Of a stretch of DNA of 6,624 nt, positions 1 to 6,135 are shown in pieces; the stretch's first letter is position 1; each line of letters starts with the position of its first letter. Under the pieces are notes generated by a model. That model was given only the letters and a program-made list of their open reading frames with translations. It did no database searches and had not been told where the DNA came from. The stretch covers positions 1 to 6,624 of the forward strand of contig CACZRJ010000143.1 in assembly GCA_902783535.1 (NCBI GenBank), in the 5' to 3' direction. This DNA comes from an uncultured Ruminococcus sp. GTDB lineage: Bacteria; Bacillota; Clostridia; Oscillospirales; CAG-382. Made by a program: the position numbers and the translations under genes.

Positions 1-36
1 CAACTTCGTGGAGGTTCAAGTCCTCTTACCCGCACC
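1..36 (+). tRNA. tRNA-Leu, 3' end only (cut by window edge)
   Basis: Only the tail of a tRNA gene is inside the window. The T arm is seen as stem 10-14 (GGAGG), loop 15-21 (TTCAAGT) and stem 22-26 (CCTCT). The 3' acceptor strand is 27-33 (TACCCGC), the discriminator is A34 and CC follows at 35-36. Base 37 is G, so the terminal CCA is not fully encoded. The acceptor strand, the A discriminator and the remains of a long variable arm at 1-9 (class II tRNA) point to tRNA-Leu. The anticodon lies outside the window, so the isoacceptor cannot be read here. A near-identical 34-nt segment recurs at 6098-6131, suggesting this is the restored tRNA at one end of an inserted island. Confidence 0.85.
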
Positions 37-42
37 GAATCG

Positions 43-76
43 ACCCCGGAGGTGAGCCTCCGGGGTTTCGTTTTTT
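43..76 (+). terminator. Rho-independent terminator of the tRNA-Leu gene
   Basis: A perfect 9-bp G+C-rich stem (44-52 with 57-65, CCCCGGAGG with CCTCCGGGG) closes a TGAG loop and is extended by an A43-T66 pair. A T-rich tract follows (66-76, TTTCGTTTTTT). It lies 6 bases after the mature tRNA end, where a tRNA transcript would be terminated. Confidence 0.9.
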
Positions 77-84
77 CGGGCAAA

Positions 85-583
85 ACGATCAGCCGGAGAA
101 TTCGATTATTAAGCGGTTCGGGCAGGTTTTTCACGTTGAAGATCCAGACGATGTCTTTTTACGAATTCTGCGTGATGAACGGCAAAGAAGTCGACCTGGC
201 GCCGATCGACGTCTTCAAAATGCACGAGTTGACGCTCTCCGAGCAGACCGGGATCTTCCTAAAAACTCGGAAAGCTCTACCGTGAAATGATCCGCTATAT
301 GAAGATCGGCGGTTTCCCTGAGTTTGCGCGCAGCGAAGCCGGGCAGGAGATCGATATCGGCGTGCAGGAAAACGCCGCGGATCTGCAGTATATCGAGGCA
401 AAGTACCGGGACAATCCAGTGATCAAAGACACCGACGGGATCGTCGTGTCCGGGATGAAGGATACGCCCGGTTACGTCATCACCAAAGGTCCGGACGATT
501 TCGGATTGACGGAGCGGAAGAAAACCTAGCTGTATCGTATCCCCGCCGTCGCGTATTTCTACCTGATCGGAATTATGAATTGA
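85..583 (+). pseudogene. Decayed AAA+ ATPase of the DUF4143 family
   Basis: Pieces of a predicted AAA+/DUF4143 ATPase are readable in two frames. Frame 1 (about 85-261) gives a stretch containing LLSGSGRFFTLKIQ and then TMSFYEFC, which resembles the family segment before the conserved SFxEF motif. Frame 2 (263-526) gives LYREMIRYMKIGGFPEF, the typical YLxxGGFPE motif. It then jumps directly to the family's C-terminal part (YIEAKYRDN, YVITKG). The frame change lies at the A-run 261-265, where one extra A would explain it. About 200 residues usually found between the GGFPE and IEAKY regions are missing, so there is also an internal deletion. A TAG at 527-529 interrupts the C terminus, after which the frame continues as LYRIPAVAYFYLIG to a TGA at 581-583. 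The Walker A region is absent. A sequencing error could explain the frameshift alone, but not the deletion and stop together. This is a dead remnant; family assignment is by motif recognition only. Confidence 0.7.
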
Positions 584-615
584 TTTGATCGATTATGTTT
601 GATCTGTAAAGAAAA

Positions 616-647
616 GCGCCCGAAGCCGAAAACCCGGCTTCGGGCGC
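616..647. terminator. Strong hairpin, probable terminator between the pseudogene and the operon
   Basis: A perfect 13-bp stem pairs 616-628 (GCGCCCGAAGCCG) with 635-647 (CGGCTTCGGGCGC) around a 6-nt loop. It begins 33 bases after the last stop of the ATPase remnant, as expected for that gene's terminator. The + strand downstream tract is weak (GTCATTTG). The minus-strand side is richer in T (complement of 602-615, containing TTTTCTTT), so it may act in either direction. It would insulate the downstream promoter from upstream transcription. Confidence 0.6.
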
Positions 648-714
648 GTCATTTGAAAAATCAAAACGTTTGTTGAAAAGCACAAAATAACCGTCGCTTA
701 TTTGTCGGTATATC

Positions 715-743
715 TTGACACCGTGTCGCTCTTTTGATATAAT
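715..743 (+). promoter_or_regulatory. Consensus sigma-70/SigA promoter of the three-gene operon
   Basis: The -35 box TTGACA (715-720) and -10 box TATAAT (738-743) both match the housekeeping consensus at all six bases, with the optimal 17-bp spacer (721-737). A start near 750 would leave a leader of about 22 nt before the ATG at 773. Such a strong unrepressed promoter would be unusual for a toxic cassette, so a repressor is expected; see the palindrome at 717-727. Confidence 0.9.
717..727. promoter_or_regulatory. Candidate operator palindrome overlapping the -35 box
   Basis: GACAC-C-GTGTC is a perfect 5+1+5 inverted repeat that covers the last four bases of the -35 box and the start of the spacer. 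A dimeric winged-helix protein bound here would block RNA polymerase, and the first gene of the operon encodes a C-terminal winged helix. Binding and autorepression are inferred; an 11-bp palindrome can arise by chance. Confidence 0.35.
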
Positions 744-772
744 ACAATCAATACAAGAAGCGAGAACAGCAA

Positions 773-2107
773 ATGGCAAAATATATTGAATCTGAAAAAA
801 TCGAACTGAAAAGCCGGTTCAACGATACGATCTGCAAGGATATCGTGGCGTTTCTCAACGCAGACGGCGGCGACGTGATCATCGGCGTGGACGACGGCGG
901 ACACGTCGTCGGCGTCGATCATATCGACGAAACGTCGAAAAAAGTATCGGATATGATTACATCCCAGATCGAACCGAATCCGCAGGACATCATTTCATCG
1001 GAAATGATTTACGATGAGGGGCGTACGCTGCTCGTCATCCACGTTTCCAAAGGGATACGCCCCATCTATTGCCAAAAGAAATACGGTTTTTCCTCCGGCG
1101 GCTGCTCGATCCGCATCGGAACGACCAGCCGCGAAATGACGCCGGAACAAATCCGCGTTCGGTATGAGCAAAACTTTATCGGTTCGGATCTGATGTCGAA
1201 AACGCCCGCAAAGTACGGTTTGCTGTCTTTCAAAACACTGAAAGTCTATTATGCGGAAAAAGGATACCATTTGGACGATGCGTCGTTTGAGTCAAATCTG
1301 AATTTGAGGACCGAAGCCGGGGCATACAATCTTCTTGCGGAATTGATGTCCGATAAAAATATGATCCCGCTGATCCTCGTCAAATTCAGCGGAAAGGATA
1401 AGACTTCGGTTTCCGAAAAATATGATTTCGGCTCTCAGAATCTGCTTTTCGCGTATGAGCAGATGAAAAACCGCCTTTCATCCGAAAACATCTGTATCTC
1501 CGACACAACGGTCCGGCCGCGCTCCGACCGGCATCTGTTTGCTTTTGACTGCGTCAATGAAGCGTTGATCAACGCGCTGGTCCATAACGATTGGAACATC
1601 TCGCAACCGCTCGTTTCGATCTTTACCGACCGTATCGAGATCTTTTCACACGGCGGACTGCCTAAGGGGCAAACGAAGGAACTGTTCTTCCGCGGGATCA
1701 GCAAGCCGAGGAACGATATGCTGATGCGTATTTTTCTGAATATGAATCTGGTCGAGCATACGGGACACGGCGTTCCGACGATCCTTTCAAGATACAGCGA
1801 AGAAGCATTTGAGATCGGAGAATCATTTATTTGCGTCACGATCCCTTTTGACATAGACGTCATGGCGACGATCAAAGATCGCGGAAACGTCGGTATAAAT
1901 GTCGGTATAAATGTCGGTATAAATCGCACGGAAGAAAAGGTGATCCGCATTCTTCTTGAAACCCCCGACGCTTCCGCCGTAGAACTTGCAGACAAGATCG
2001 GCGTGACGAAGAGAACCGCGGAAAGAACGTTGAAAAAGTTGCAGGATCATCATAAGATCGTTCGGTCCGGGTCCAAGAAAACCGGTCATTGGATCGTCAT
2101 CAAATGA
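773..2107 (+). CDS. AlbA_2 (Schlafen-like) / GHKL-type ATPase protein with C-terminal winged helix
   Basis: A 444-residue protein of the COG2865-like group often annotated as ATP-binding protein or putative transcriptional regulator. Residues 7-130 form an AlbA_2 (Schlafen AAA_4) domain: ESEKIELK at the start, then KDIVAFLNADGGDVIIGVDD (22-41). Residues about 250-360 form an HATPase_c_4 domain: N-box-like EALINALVHNDW (263-274), DRIEIFSHGGLP (286-297) and glycine-rich EHTGHGVP (328-335). A VGIN repeat linker (373-384) leads to a winged helix at about 386-444 (SAVELADKIGVTKRTAERTLKKL). The family is thought to act in nucleic-acid-linked regulation; the biochemical role is not settled. The start is supported by the promoter about 30 bp upstream and by the motif beginning at residue 6; the ribosome site is weak (GAGAA at 763-767). 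It is the first gene of the operon and ends 1 bp before gene 2. Likely roles are autoregulator and/or sensor of the conflict cassette (inference). It is full length, with no broken motif seen. Confidence 0.9.
   Translation: MAKYIESEKIELKSRFNDTICKDIVAFLNADGGDVIIGVDDGGHVVGVDHIDETSKKVSDMITSQIEPNPQDIISSEMIYDEGRTLLVIHVSKGIRPIYCQKKYGFSSGGCSIRIGTTSREMTPEQIRVRYEQNFIGSDLMSKTPAKYGLLSFKTLKVYYAEKGYHLDDASFESNLNLRTEAGAYNLLAELMSDKNMIPLILVKFSGKDKTSVSEKYDFGSQNLLFAYEQMKNRLSSENICISDTTVRPRSDRHLFAFDCVNEALINALVHNDWNISQPLVSIFTDRIEIFSHGGLPKGQTKELFFRGISKPRNDMLMRIFLNMNLVEHTGHGVPTILSRYSEEAFEIGESFICVTIPFDIDVMATIKDRGNVGINVGINVGINRTEEKVIRILLETPDASAVELADKIGVTKRTAERTLKKLQDHHKIVRSGSKKTGHWIVIK
1889..1924 (+). repeat. Three perfect 12-bp tandem repeats coding VGIN-VGIN-VGIN
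   Basis: GTCGGTATAAAT occurs three times in a row without a mismatch (1889-1900, 1901-1912, 1913-1924). It encodes a 4-residue unit in the linker between the ATPase domain and the winged helix. Gain or loss of a unit keeps the reading frame and only changes linker length. Similar VGxN repeats occur in this protein family, so the motif is not unique, but the identical DNA suggests recent slippage. Confidence 0.95.
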
Positions 2108-2108
2108 T

Positions 2109-4997
2109 ATGATCGATTATAACGAACTGCTGTCGAAATTCAAGTCCGCCCTTTCGGAGATAGAACGGCTGAAAAAAGAAAATGCGCATCTGCGTTCCAG
2201 ACTGTCGGTCAAACCGGAAAACGGCGTCGAAGCCGAACGATCGCCCGTTTTGGTGCCGGAGGAGCAAAAGTCGGAAGTCTCCGTTGACAAGCACAGTCCG
2301 CCGGAGAAGAAAATCGCGCTCTTTCGTTCGCTGTTCAGCGGCAGAGAGGACGTTTTTGCACATCGGTGGTACAGCAAAACGACAGATAAAGGCGGTTATC
2401 AGCCGGTTTGTGAAAACGAATGGGCGCCGGGGCTGTGCGATAAAAAGGCGTTTCGATGCGCCGCCTGTCCAAACAGAAAACTGCTGCCCCTGACCGACGA
2501 AGCGATCTTTGCCCATCTTGCGGGAAAAGACGCGCTTTGCAGGGACGTTGTCGGAATCTATCCGATGCTGCCGGACGAGACCTGCCGAATTCTTGCGGCG
2601 GATTTCGATAAAGAGAACTATGAACAGGACGTGGGCGCTTACAAAGAAATCTGCGACTCGTGGAATATCCCGGTCTATATCGAGCGCTCTCGTTCGGGAA
2701 ACGGCGCGCATGCGTGGATCTTTTTCGACGAACCAATCCCCGCGGTCAACGCGCGCAGAATGGGCGTTGCGATACTGACTGCTGCGATGGACCGGCGGGG
2801 AGAACTGCCTTTCAAGTCCTATGACCGGTTGTTCCCGAATCAGGATACCATGCCCGAAGGGGGCTTTGGAAATCTGATCGCCCTGCCGCTGCAGGGACAG
2901 GCGCGGAAAAAGGGCAACAGTCTGTTCGTGGACGAGAATTTCCTCCCCTACCCCGATCAATGGGCGTTTCTGTCGCAAATCAAGCGGATGTCGGCGGAAG
3001 AAGTCGATCTGGTTTTGGCGGAACACGCCAAAGGTCCGGAACTCGGAGAACTGGTAAAGGATTCCGACGAGAAGCCGTGGGAGCCGAAGAAAAAACGTGC
3101 GCTCGCGCGCCTTGATTTTCCGCCGGAACTGACGATCGTTCGGGCCAATGTGCTATATATCCCGCGCGCGGAACTGTCGTCGCCTGCGCTCAACACGCTC
3201 AAGCGCCTCGCGGCGTTCAAAAACCCGGATTTCTACCGGGCGCAGGCGATGCGAATGCCGATCTATGACAAGCCGCGGATCATCTGCTGTGCGGAACTGG
3301 ACGAAACCTATCTTCAGCTGCCCCGCGGGTGCGAGGAAGCACTGACAGAACTGCTTGACGCCGCGGGCGCGAACTACCGTTTTGAAGATCACACCAATTC
3401 CGGAGAGGAAATCCCTGTTTCGTTCAACGGAACGCTGCGCGAGGAGCAGGCGATCGCAGCCGAAGCGCTTCTTGCAAACAACATTGGCGTGCTGTCGGCA
3501 ACGACCGCGTTTGGAAAGACTGTCGTCGCGACGTACCTGATCGGGCACAGACGGACGAACACGCTGATCCTCGTTCATACGCAGGCGCTGTTGACGCAAT
3601 GGAAGAAATCACTTGAGACCTTCCTCTATTATGATTTGACACCGCCTGAAAAGCCGAAGGGACGCGGAAGAAGGGCGGCTTGGTCGCCGGTCGGAACGCT
3701 CGGCGCGGGCAAGGATTCCCTTCACGGGATCGTCGACGTCGCGATCATTCAATCGGTGCTGTCCGATGGCGAGGCGAAGGATCTCGTCAAAAACTACGGA
3801 ATGGTCATCGTCGACGAATGCCACCACATTTCCGCGGTCAATTTTGAAAAAGTCCTGCGCGCGGCAAACGCGAAATACGTTTACGGGCTCACTGCGACGC
3901 CGACGCGGCAGGACGGACACCATCCGATCATTTTCATGCAGTGCGGTCCGATCCGTTATCGAGTCGACGCCAGAGCGCAGGCGGAAAAGCGCGCGTTCGA
4001 TCACGTCCTGATCCCGCGATTCACGGCGTACAGGACGACCGCTGATAAGCCGATCACCGCGCTTTACAAGGACCTTGCAGAAAATGCTGCCCGCAACAAG
4101 CTGATTGTCGAAGACGTCGCGTTCGTGCTGAAACAGCGGCGAGCGCCGATCGTTCTGACCGAGCGGCGGGAGCATGTTGAAACTCTGCGGGAGATGTTGT
4201 CGGGACAATGCCCGAATATCGTCACGCTTGTCGGGACGGCGTCGCAGAAAGAGCGGCGCGAGACGCTTGCGCGGTTATCGTCGATCCCGGAAGACGAACT
4301 GCTCGTCATCATTGCCACCGGCAGGTACGTCGGCGAAGGCTTCGATTTCCCGCGGCTCGACACGCTGTTCCTCGCCCTGCCGATCGCCTGGAAGGGAAAG
4401 GTCGCTCAATACGCCGGGCGTCTTCACCGGAACTATGAGGGCAAAACCGAGGTGCGCGTCTACGATTACGTCGATTTGCACGTCCCGATGCTCGAACGGA
4501 TGTATCAGAAACGCATGAAGGGCTACGCCGCGATCGGCTACAAAACCAAAACCGACGTGACCTCGCCCGTCACGCCCGATCTGATCTATGATGGGCGATC
4601 CTTCTATCCCGTCTACTGTGCCGATCTCGCGTCCGCATCCAAAGAGATCCTGATCGTCAGCCCGTTCATGCGCAAGAACAGGATCGTTCAGACGGTCAAA
4701 CTGCTATCGTCCAAAATTGTGAACGGCACGGCGGTGACGGTCGTGACAAGACCGCCTGAAGACTATAAGGAAAGCGAGCGGGATACCGTCGTACAGAATG
4801 CGGCACTCCTTGAATACGCTGGGATCGCCGTGCGCTTCAAATCGGATTTCCATCAGAAGTTCACGGTCGTCGATGATCAGACCGTCTGGTACGGCAGCGT
4901 GAACTTTCTGTCCTTCGGTGCGCACGAGGAAAGCATCATGCGTTTTGAGAATCCCGAGATCGCAGGAGCACTGATCGATACGGTGACAAACGTATGA
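2109..4997 (+). CDS. TOTE-type conflict-system protein: primase, SF2 helicase and PLD nuclease fusion
   Basis: A 962-residue multidomain effector candidate. Residues 5-32 are a predicted coiled coil. Four cysteines (C101, C110, C117, C120) suggest a zinc-binding site. The archaeo-eukaryotic primase core follows: D165 and D167 in AADFD, SRSGNGAH with H201, and SYDRLFPNQD with D239. The SF2 helicase covers about 440-810: Walker A-like ATTAFGKT (464-471), DECHH (569-573), TATP (595-598) and arginine-finger motif QYAGRLHR (767-774). The C-terminal PLD domain (about 830-962) has one HxKx4D set (H915, K917, D922) followed by GSVN (929-932). The family is known as the TOTE conflict-system primase/helicase, proposed to act against invading DNA. 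The expected activities are primer or nucleotide synthesis, ATP-driven DNA unwinding and phosphodiester cleavage; none is proven here. The start is one base after the stop of gene 1 with no clear Shine-Dalgarno site, so translational coupling is likely. By eye it is more G+C-rich than gene 3 and the IS region. All key motifs are intact, so it is probably active. Confidence 0.93.
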   Translation: MIDYNELLSKFKSALSEIERLKKENAHLRSRLSVKPENGVEAERSPVLVPEEQKSEVSVDKHSPPEKKIALFRSLFSGREDVFAHRWYSKTTDKGGYQPVCENEWAPGLCDKKAFRCAACPNRKLLPLTDEAIFAHLAGKDALCRDVVGIYPMLPDETCRILAADFDKENYEQDVGAYKEICDSWNIPVYIERSRSGNGAHAWIFFDEPIPAVNARRMGVAILTAAMDRRGELPFKSYDRLFPNQDTMPEGGFGNLIALPLQGQARKKGNSLFVDENFLPYPDQWAFLSQIKRMSAEEVDLVLAEHAKGPELGELVKDSDEKPWEPKKKRALARLDFPPELTIVRANVLYIPRAELSSPALNTLKRLAAFKNPDFYRAQAMRMPIYDKPRIICCAELDETYLQLPRGCEEALTELLDAAGANYRFEDHTNSGEEIPVSFNGTLREEQAIAAEALLANNIGVLSATTAFGKTVVATYLIGHRRTNTLILVHTQALLTQWKKSLETFLYYDLTPPEKPKGRGRRAAWSPVGTLGAGKDSLHGIVDVAIIQSVLSDGEAKDLVKNYGMVIVDECHHISAVNFEKVLRAANAKYVYGLTATPTRQDGHHPIIFMQCGPIRYRVDARAQAEKRAFDHVLIPRFTAYRTTADKPITALYKDLAENAARNKLIVEDVAFVLKQRRAPIVLTERREHVETLREMLSGQCPNIVTLVGTASQKERRETLARLSSIPEDELLVIIATGRYVGEGFDFPRLDTLFLALPIAWKGKVAQYAGRLHRNYEGKTEVRVYDYVDLHVPMLERMYQKRMKGYAAIGYKTKTDVTSPVTPDLIYDGRSFYPVYCADLASASKEILIVSPFMRKNRIVQTVKLLSSKIVNGTAVTVVTRPPEDYKESERDTVVQNAALLEYAGIAVRFKSDFHQKFTVVDDQTVWYGSVNFLSFGAHEESIMRFENPEIAGALIDTVTNV

Positions 4998-5015
4998 TAT
5001 CAAGAATCATATCAT
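4994..5015 (+). promoter_or_regulatory. Inverted repeat at the gene 2 / gene 3 junction
   Basis: ATGATAT (4994-5000) pairs perfectly with ATATCAT (5009-5015) around an 8-nt loop. The arms cover the stop codon of gene 2 (4995-4997) and the first candidate ATG of gene 3 (5014). In mRNA the fold would hide that start until a ribosome terminating on gene 2 opens it, which would couple translation. The stem is A+T-rich and weak. No terminator T-tract follows. Confidence 0.4.
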
Positions 5016-6045
5016 GAGAATGCATCTTATGAACAATCGACAAAAAGAAAAATGGTTAACACTCTATGACCGCGCCCTGGAAATCGCTCATTTCAAACCG
5101 TGGGCAGTTTTCGATGAAGATCAACAGTTTTTGTTTGTTCGGAAACAGCGCAGGGAAAGCGTATTCTATTCTTTTTTGGGGCCGTCCGCCTGCCGCGCGT
5201 GCATCGCTTGCTATGAGGGCGAAAGAAACTATGTGCGCGCTATGGAACGCCTGCATTCTGGAAACGGAAAGCAGGAACTGACGTTTTTTCTTCAAAACGG
5301 GTTTATGGGGATATGGGGGAATCGTAACGATCTTGATAAAGACACCTACGCTCTGCTCAAGGAACTCGGTATACACTGCAGGGGGAACGGATCATGGCTG
5401 CATTTCCTGCGTTTTGAGGAAGGATACGCGCCCGTATTACCAAATGACAAAGAACTTGACCGTTTGATCGATCTGTATGAAAACCTGATCATGCTTCTGC
5501 GCGGCTTTTTTGAGGGAGAACTGGGGAAACTGCATACCGAAGGCGACGCTCTTGTCCGAATCTATGACGAGAAGGAGAAAATGTACTTCTCTGTTTCCGA
5601 AAAAGTCAAGATTCCGAAAAGTGTCGGCGACGATCCGGTTTTCACGTTTTCGCCGAATGAACGCAGCGAACGGCTGCGCACGACCGAAACCGGCAATATC
5701 GTTCTTGAGATAGGATGGTCTTATCTCAACACGGCGGTTACGGACAACGACGGGCGCGATGCGTTTCCATTGCTGCTGCTGATGGCGGACACCAATACCG
5801 GAACCGTCCTTGAAACAGAATTGATCACGCCTTCCGTACATAAAGAAAACGTCTTGATCGGCAAGCTGGAAAAAGTCATTGCGGCTTATGGAAAACCAAA
5901 GGAAATCCGTTACCGGGAAAACGATATCGCAGGCATTCTCAACGATTTCTGTCGGATCATCGACGTAAAGAGAACGCTTCGAAAGACTCTTCCGGCAATC
6001 GACAGAGCAAAAAAAGAAATGATGTCAAATATGGGTCTGTTATAA
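5014..6045 (+). CDS. Uncharacterised protein resembling DUF7309 + DUF6930, third gene of the operon
   Basis: 343 residues, with no signal peptide and no membrane segment. The first part (about 12-165) resembles DUF7309: LYDRALEIAHFKPW near the start, then an alternating hydrophobic segment with C60, C63 and C66, and KELGIHCRGNGSWLHF. The second part (about 245-343) resembles DUF6930: FPLLLLMADTNTGTVLE, then KLEKVIAAYGKPKEIR and a helical end. Both domains lack a known function, and the match is from memory of family patterns, without a search. Three in-frame starts are possible: 5014, 5020 and 5029. ATG 5029 has a better-placed weak ribosome site (GAGA, 5016-5019), while 5014 overlaps the junction hairpin. 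It sits 16 bp after gene 2 with no terminator between, so it is probably co-transcribed and functionally linked. The cysteine spacing is suggestive but not a convincing metal site. It could be an accessory, immunity or nucleotide-related factor, or a passenger. Confidence 0.75.
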   Translation: MRMHLMNNRQKEKWLTLYDRALEIAHFKPWAVFDEDQQFLFVRKQRRESVFYSFLGPSACRACIACYEGERNYVRAMERLHSGNGKQELTFFLQNGFMGIWGNRNDLDKDTYALLKELGIHCRGNGSWLHFLRFEEGYAPVLPNDKELDRLIDLYENLIMLLRGFFEGELGKLHTEGDALVRIYDEKEKMYFSVSEKVKIPKSVGDDPVFTFSPNERSERLRTTETGNIVLEIGWSYLNTAVTDNDGRDAFPLLLLMADTNTGTVLETELITPSVHKENVLIGKLEKVIAAYGKPKEIRYRENDIAGILNDFCRIIDVKRTLRKTLPAIDRAKKEMMSNMGLL

Positions 6046-6077
6046 TTGTCAGCGGTTTCAACAAGGTGACGTTACCA

Positions 6078-6130
6078 TCAGGTTCTAGTGAAGGTTCCTT
6101 CATGAAGGTTCAAGTCCTTTTACCCGCACC
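6078..6130 (+). repeat. tRNA-Leu(CAG) 3' half, candidate attachment-site repeat
   Basis: The sequence reads as a tRNA-Leu from the anticodon loop to the 3' end. The anticodon is CAG (6079-6081) and the 3' anticodon stem is TCTAG (6084-6088). The long variable arm is a stem-loop within 6089-6102. The T arm is 6104-6120, the acceptor strand TACCCGC is 6121-6127, and A6128 and CC follow. The matching 5' half is missing: bases 6072-6076 (TTACC) cannot pair with TCTAG, and no GCGGGTA acceptor strand lies upstream. Bases 6098-6131 match 4-37 at 31 of 34 positions. One pair of differences keeps the T stem paired (G11-C25 becomes A6105-T6119). This is best read as a displaced tRNA 3' end left by site-specific integration; a decayed tRNA gene is the alternative. 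Confidence 0.75.
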
Positions 6131-6135
6131 GTACC

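Larger units (their letters stand above)
37..6130. mobile_element. Candidate genomic island inserted at a tRNA-Leu gene
   Basis: The segment is bounded by a tRNA-Leu 3' end on the left and by a separate tRNA-Leu 3' half on the right, in direct orientation. Between them lie an ATPase pseudogene and a three-gene conflict-type operon. Tyrosine-recombinase islands commonly use tRNA genes as attachment sites, duplicating the part from the anticodon loop or T arm to the 3' end. The right copy begins at the anticodon loop, as such an event predicts. Against it: no integrase or excisionase gene is visible, and the two copies differ at 3 of 34 bases. The true left boundary depends on sequence upstream of the window. 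Alternatives are decayed tandem tRNA-Leu genes, or an element mobilised in trans. Confidence 0.5.

Noticed and set aside
464..471. Unusual Walker A in gene 2, residues 464-471 (ATTAFGKT rather than the common GSGKT form; the coordinates given are residues, not bases)
   Set aside because: As I recall, this variant is usual in the TOTE-type primase-helicase proteins, and the catalytic G-K-T is intact, so it is not a lesion or novelty.
1435..1995. Minus-strand open frame of 186 codons antisense to gene 1
   Set aside because: The translation is a serine- and isoleucine-rich shadow including the reverse of the VGIN repeats; no promoter or ribosome site supports it.
586..2120. Shared 11-mer TGATCGATTAT at 586-596 and 2110-2120
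   Set aside because: In a window of this size several 11-base matches are expected by chance, and one copy is simply the start of gene 2.
2100..3026. Long minus-strand open frame (308 codons) antisense to gene 2
   Set aside because: It mirrors the codon structure of the real gene, has low-complexity arginine-rich translation with no family resemblance, and gene 2 has clear motifs on the + strand.
5188..5211. C60, C63, C66 of gene 3 as a zinc or iron-sulfur site
   Set aside because: No fourth ligand at suitable spacing and no known cluster-binding fold; the segment aligns better with a hydrophobic strand of the DUF7309-like domain.
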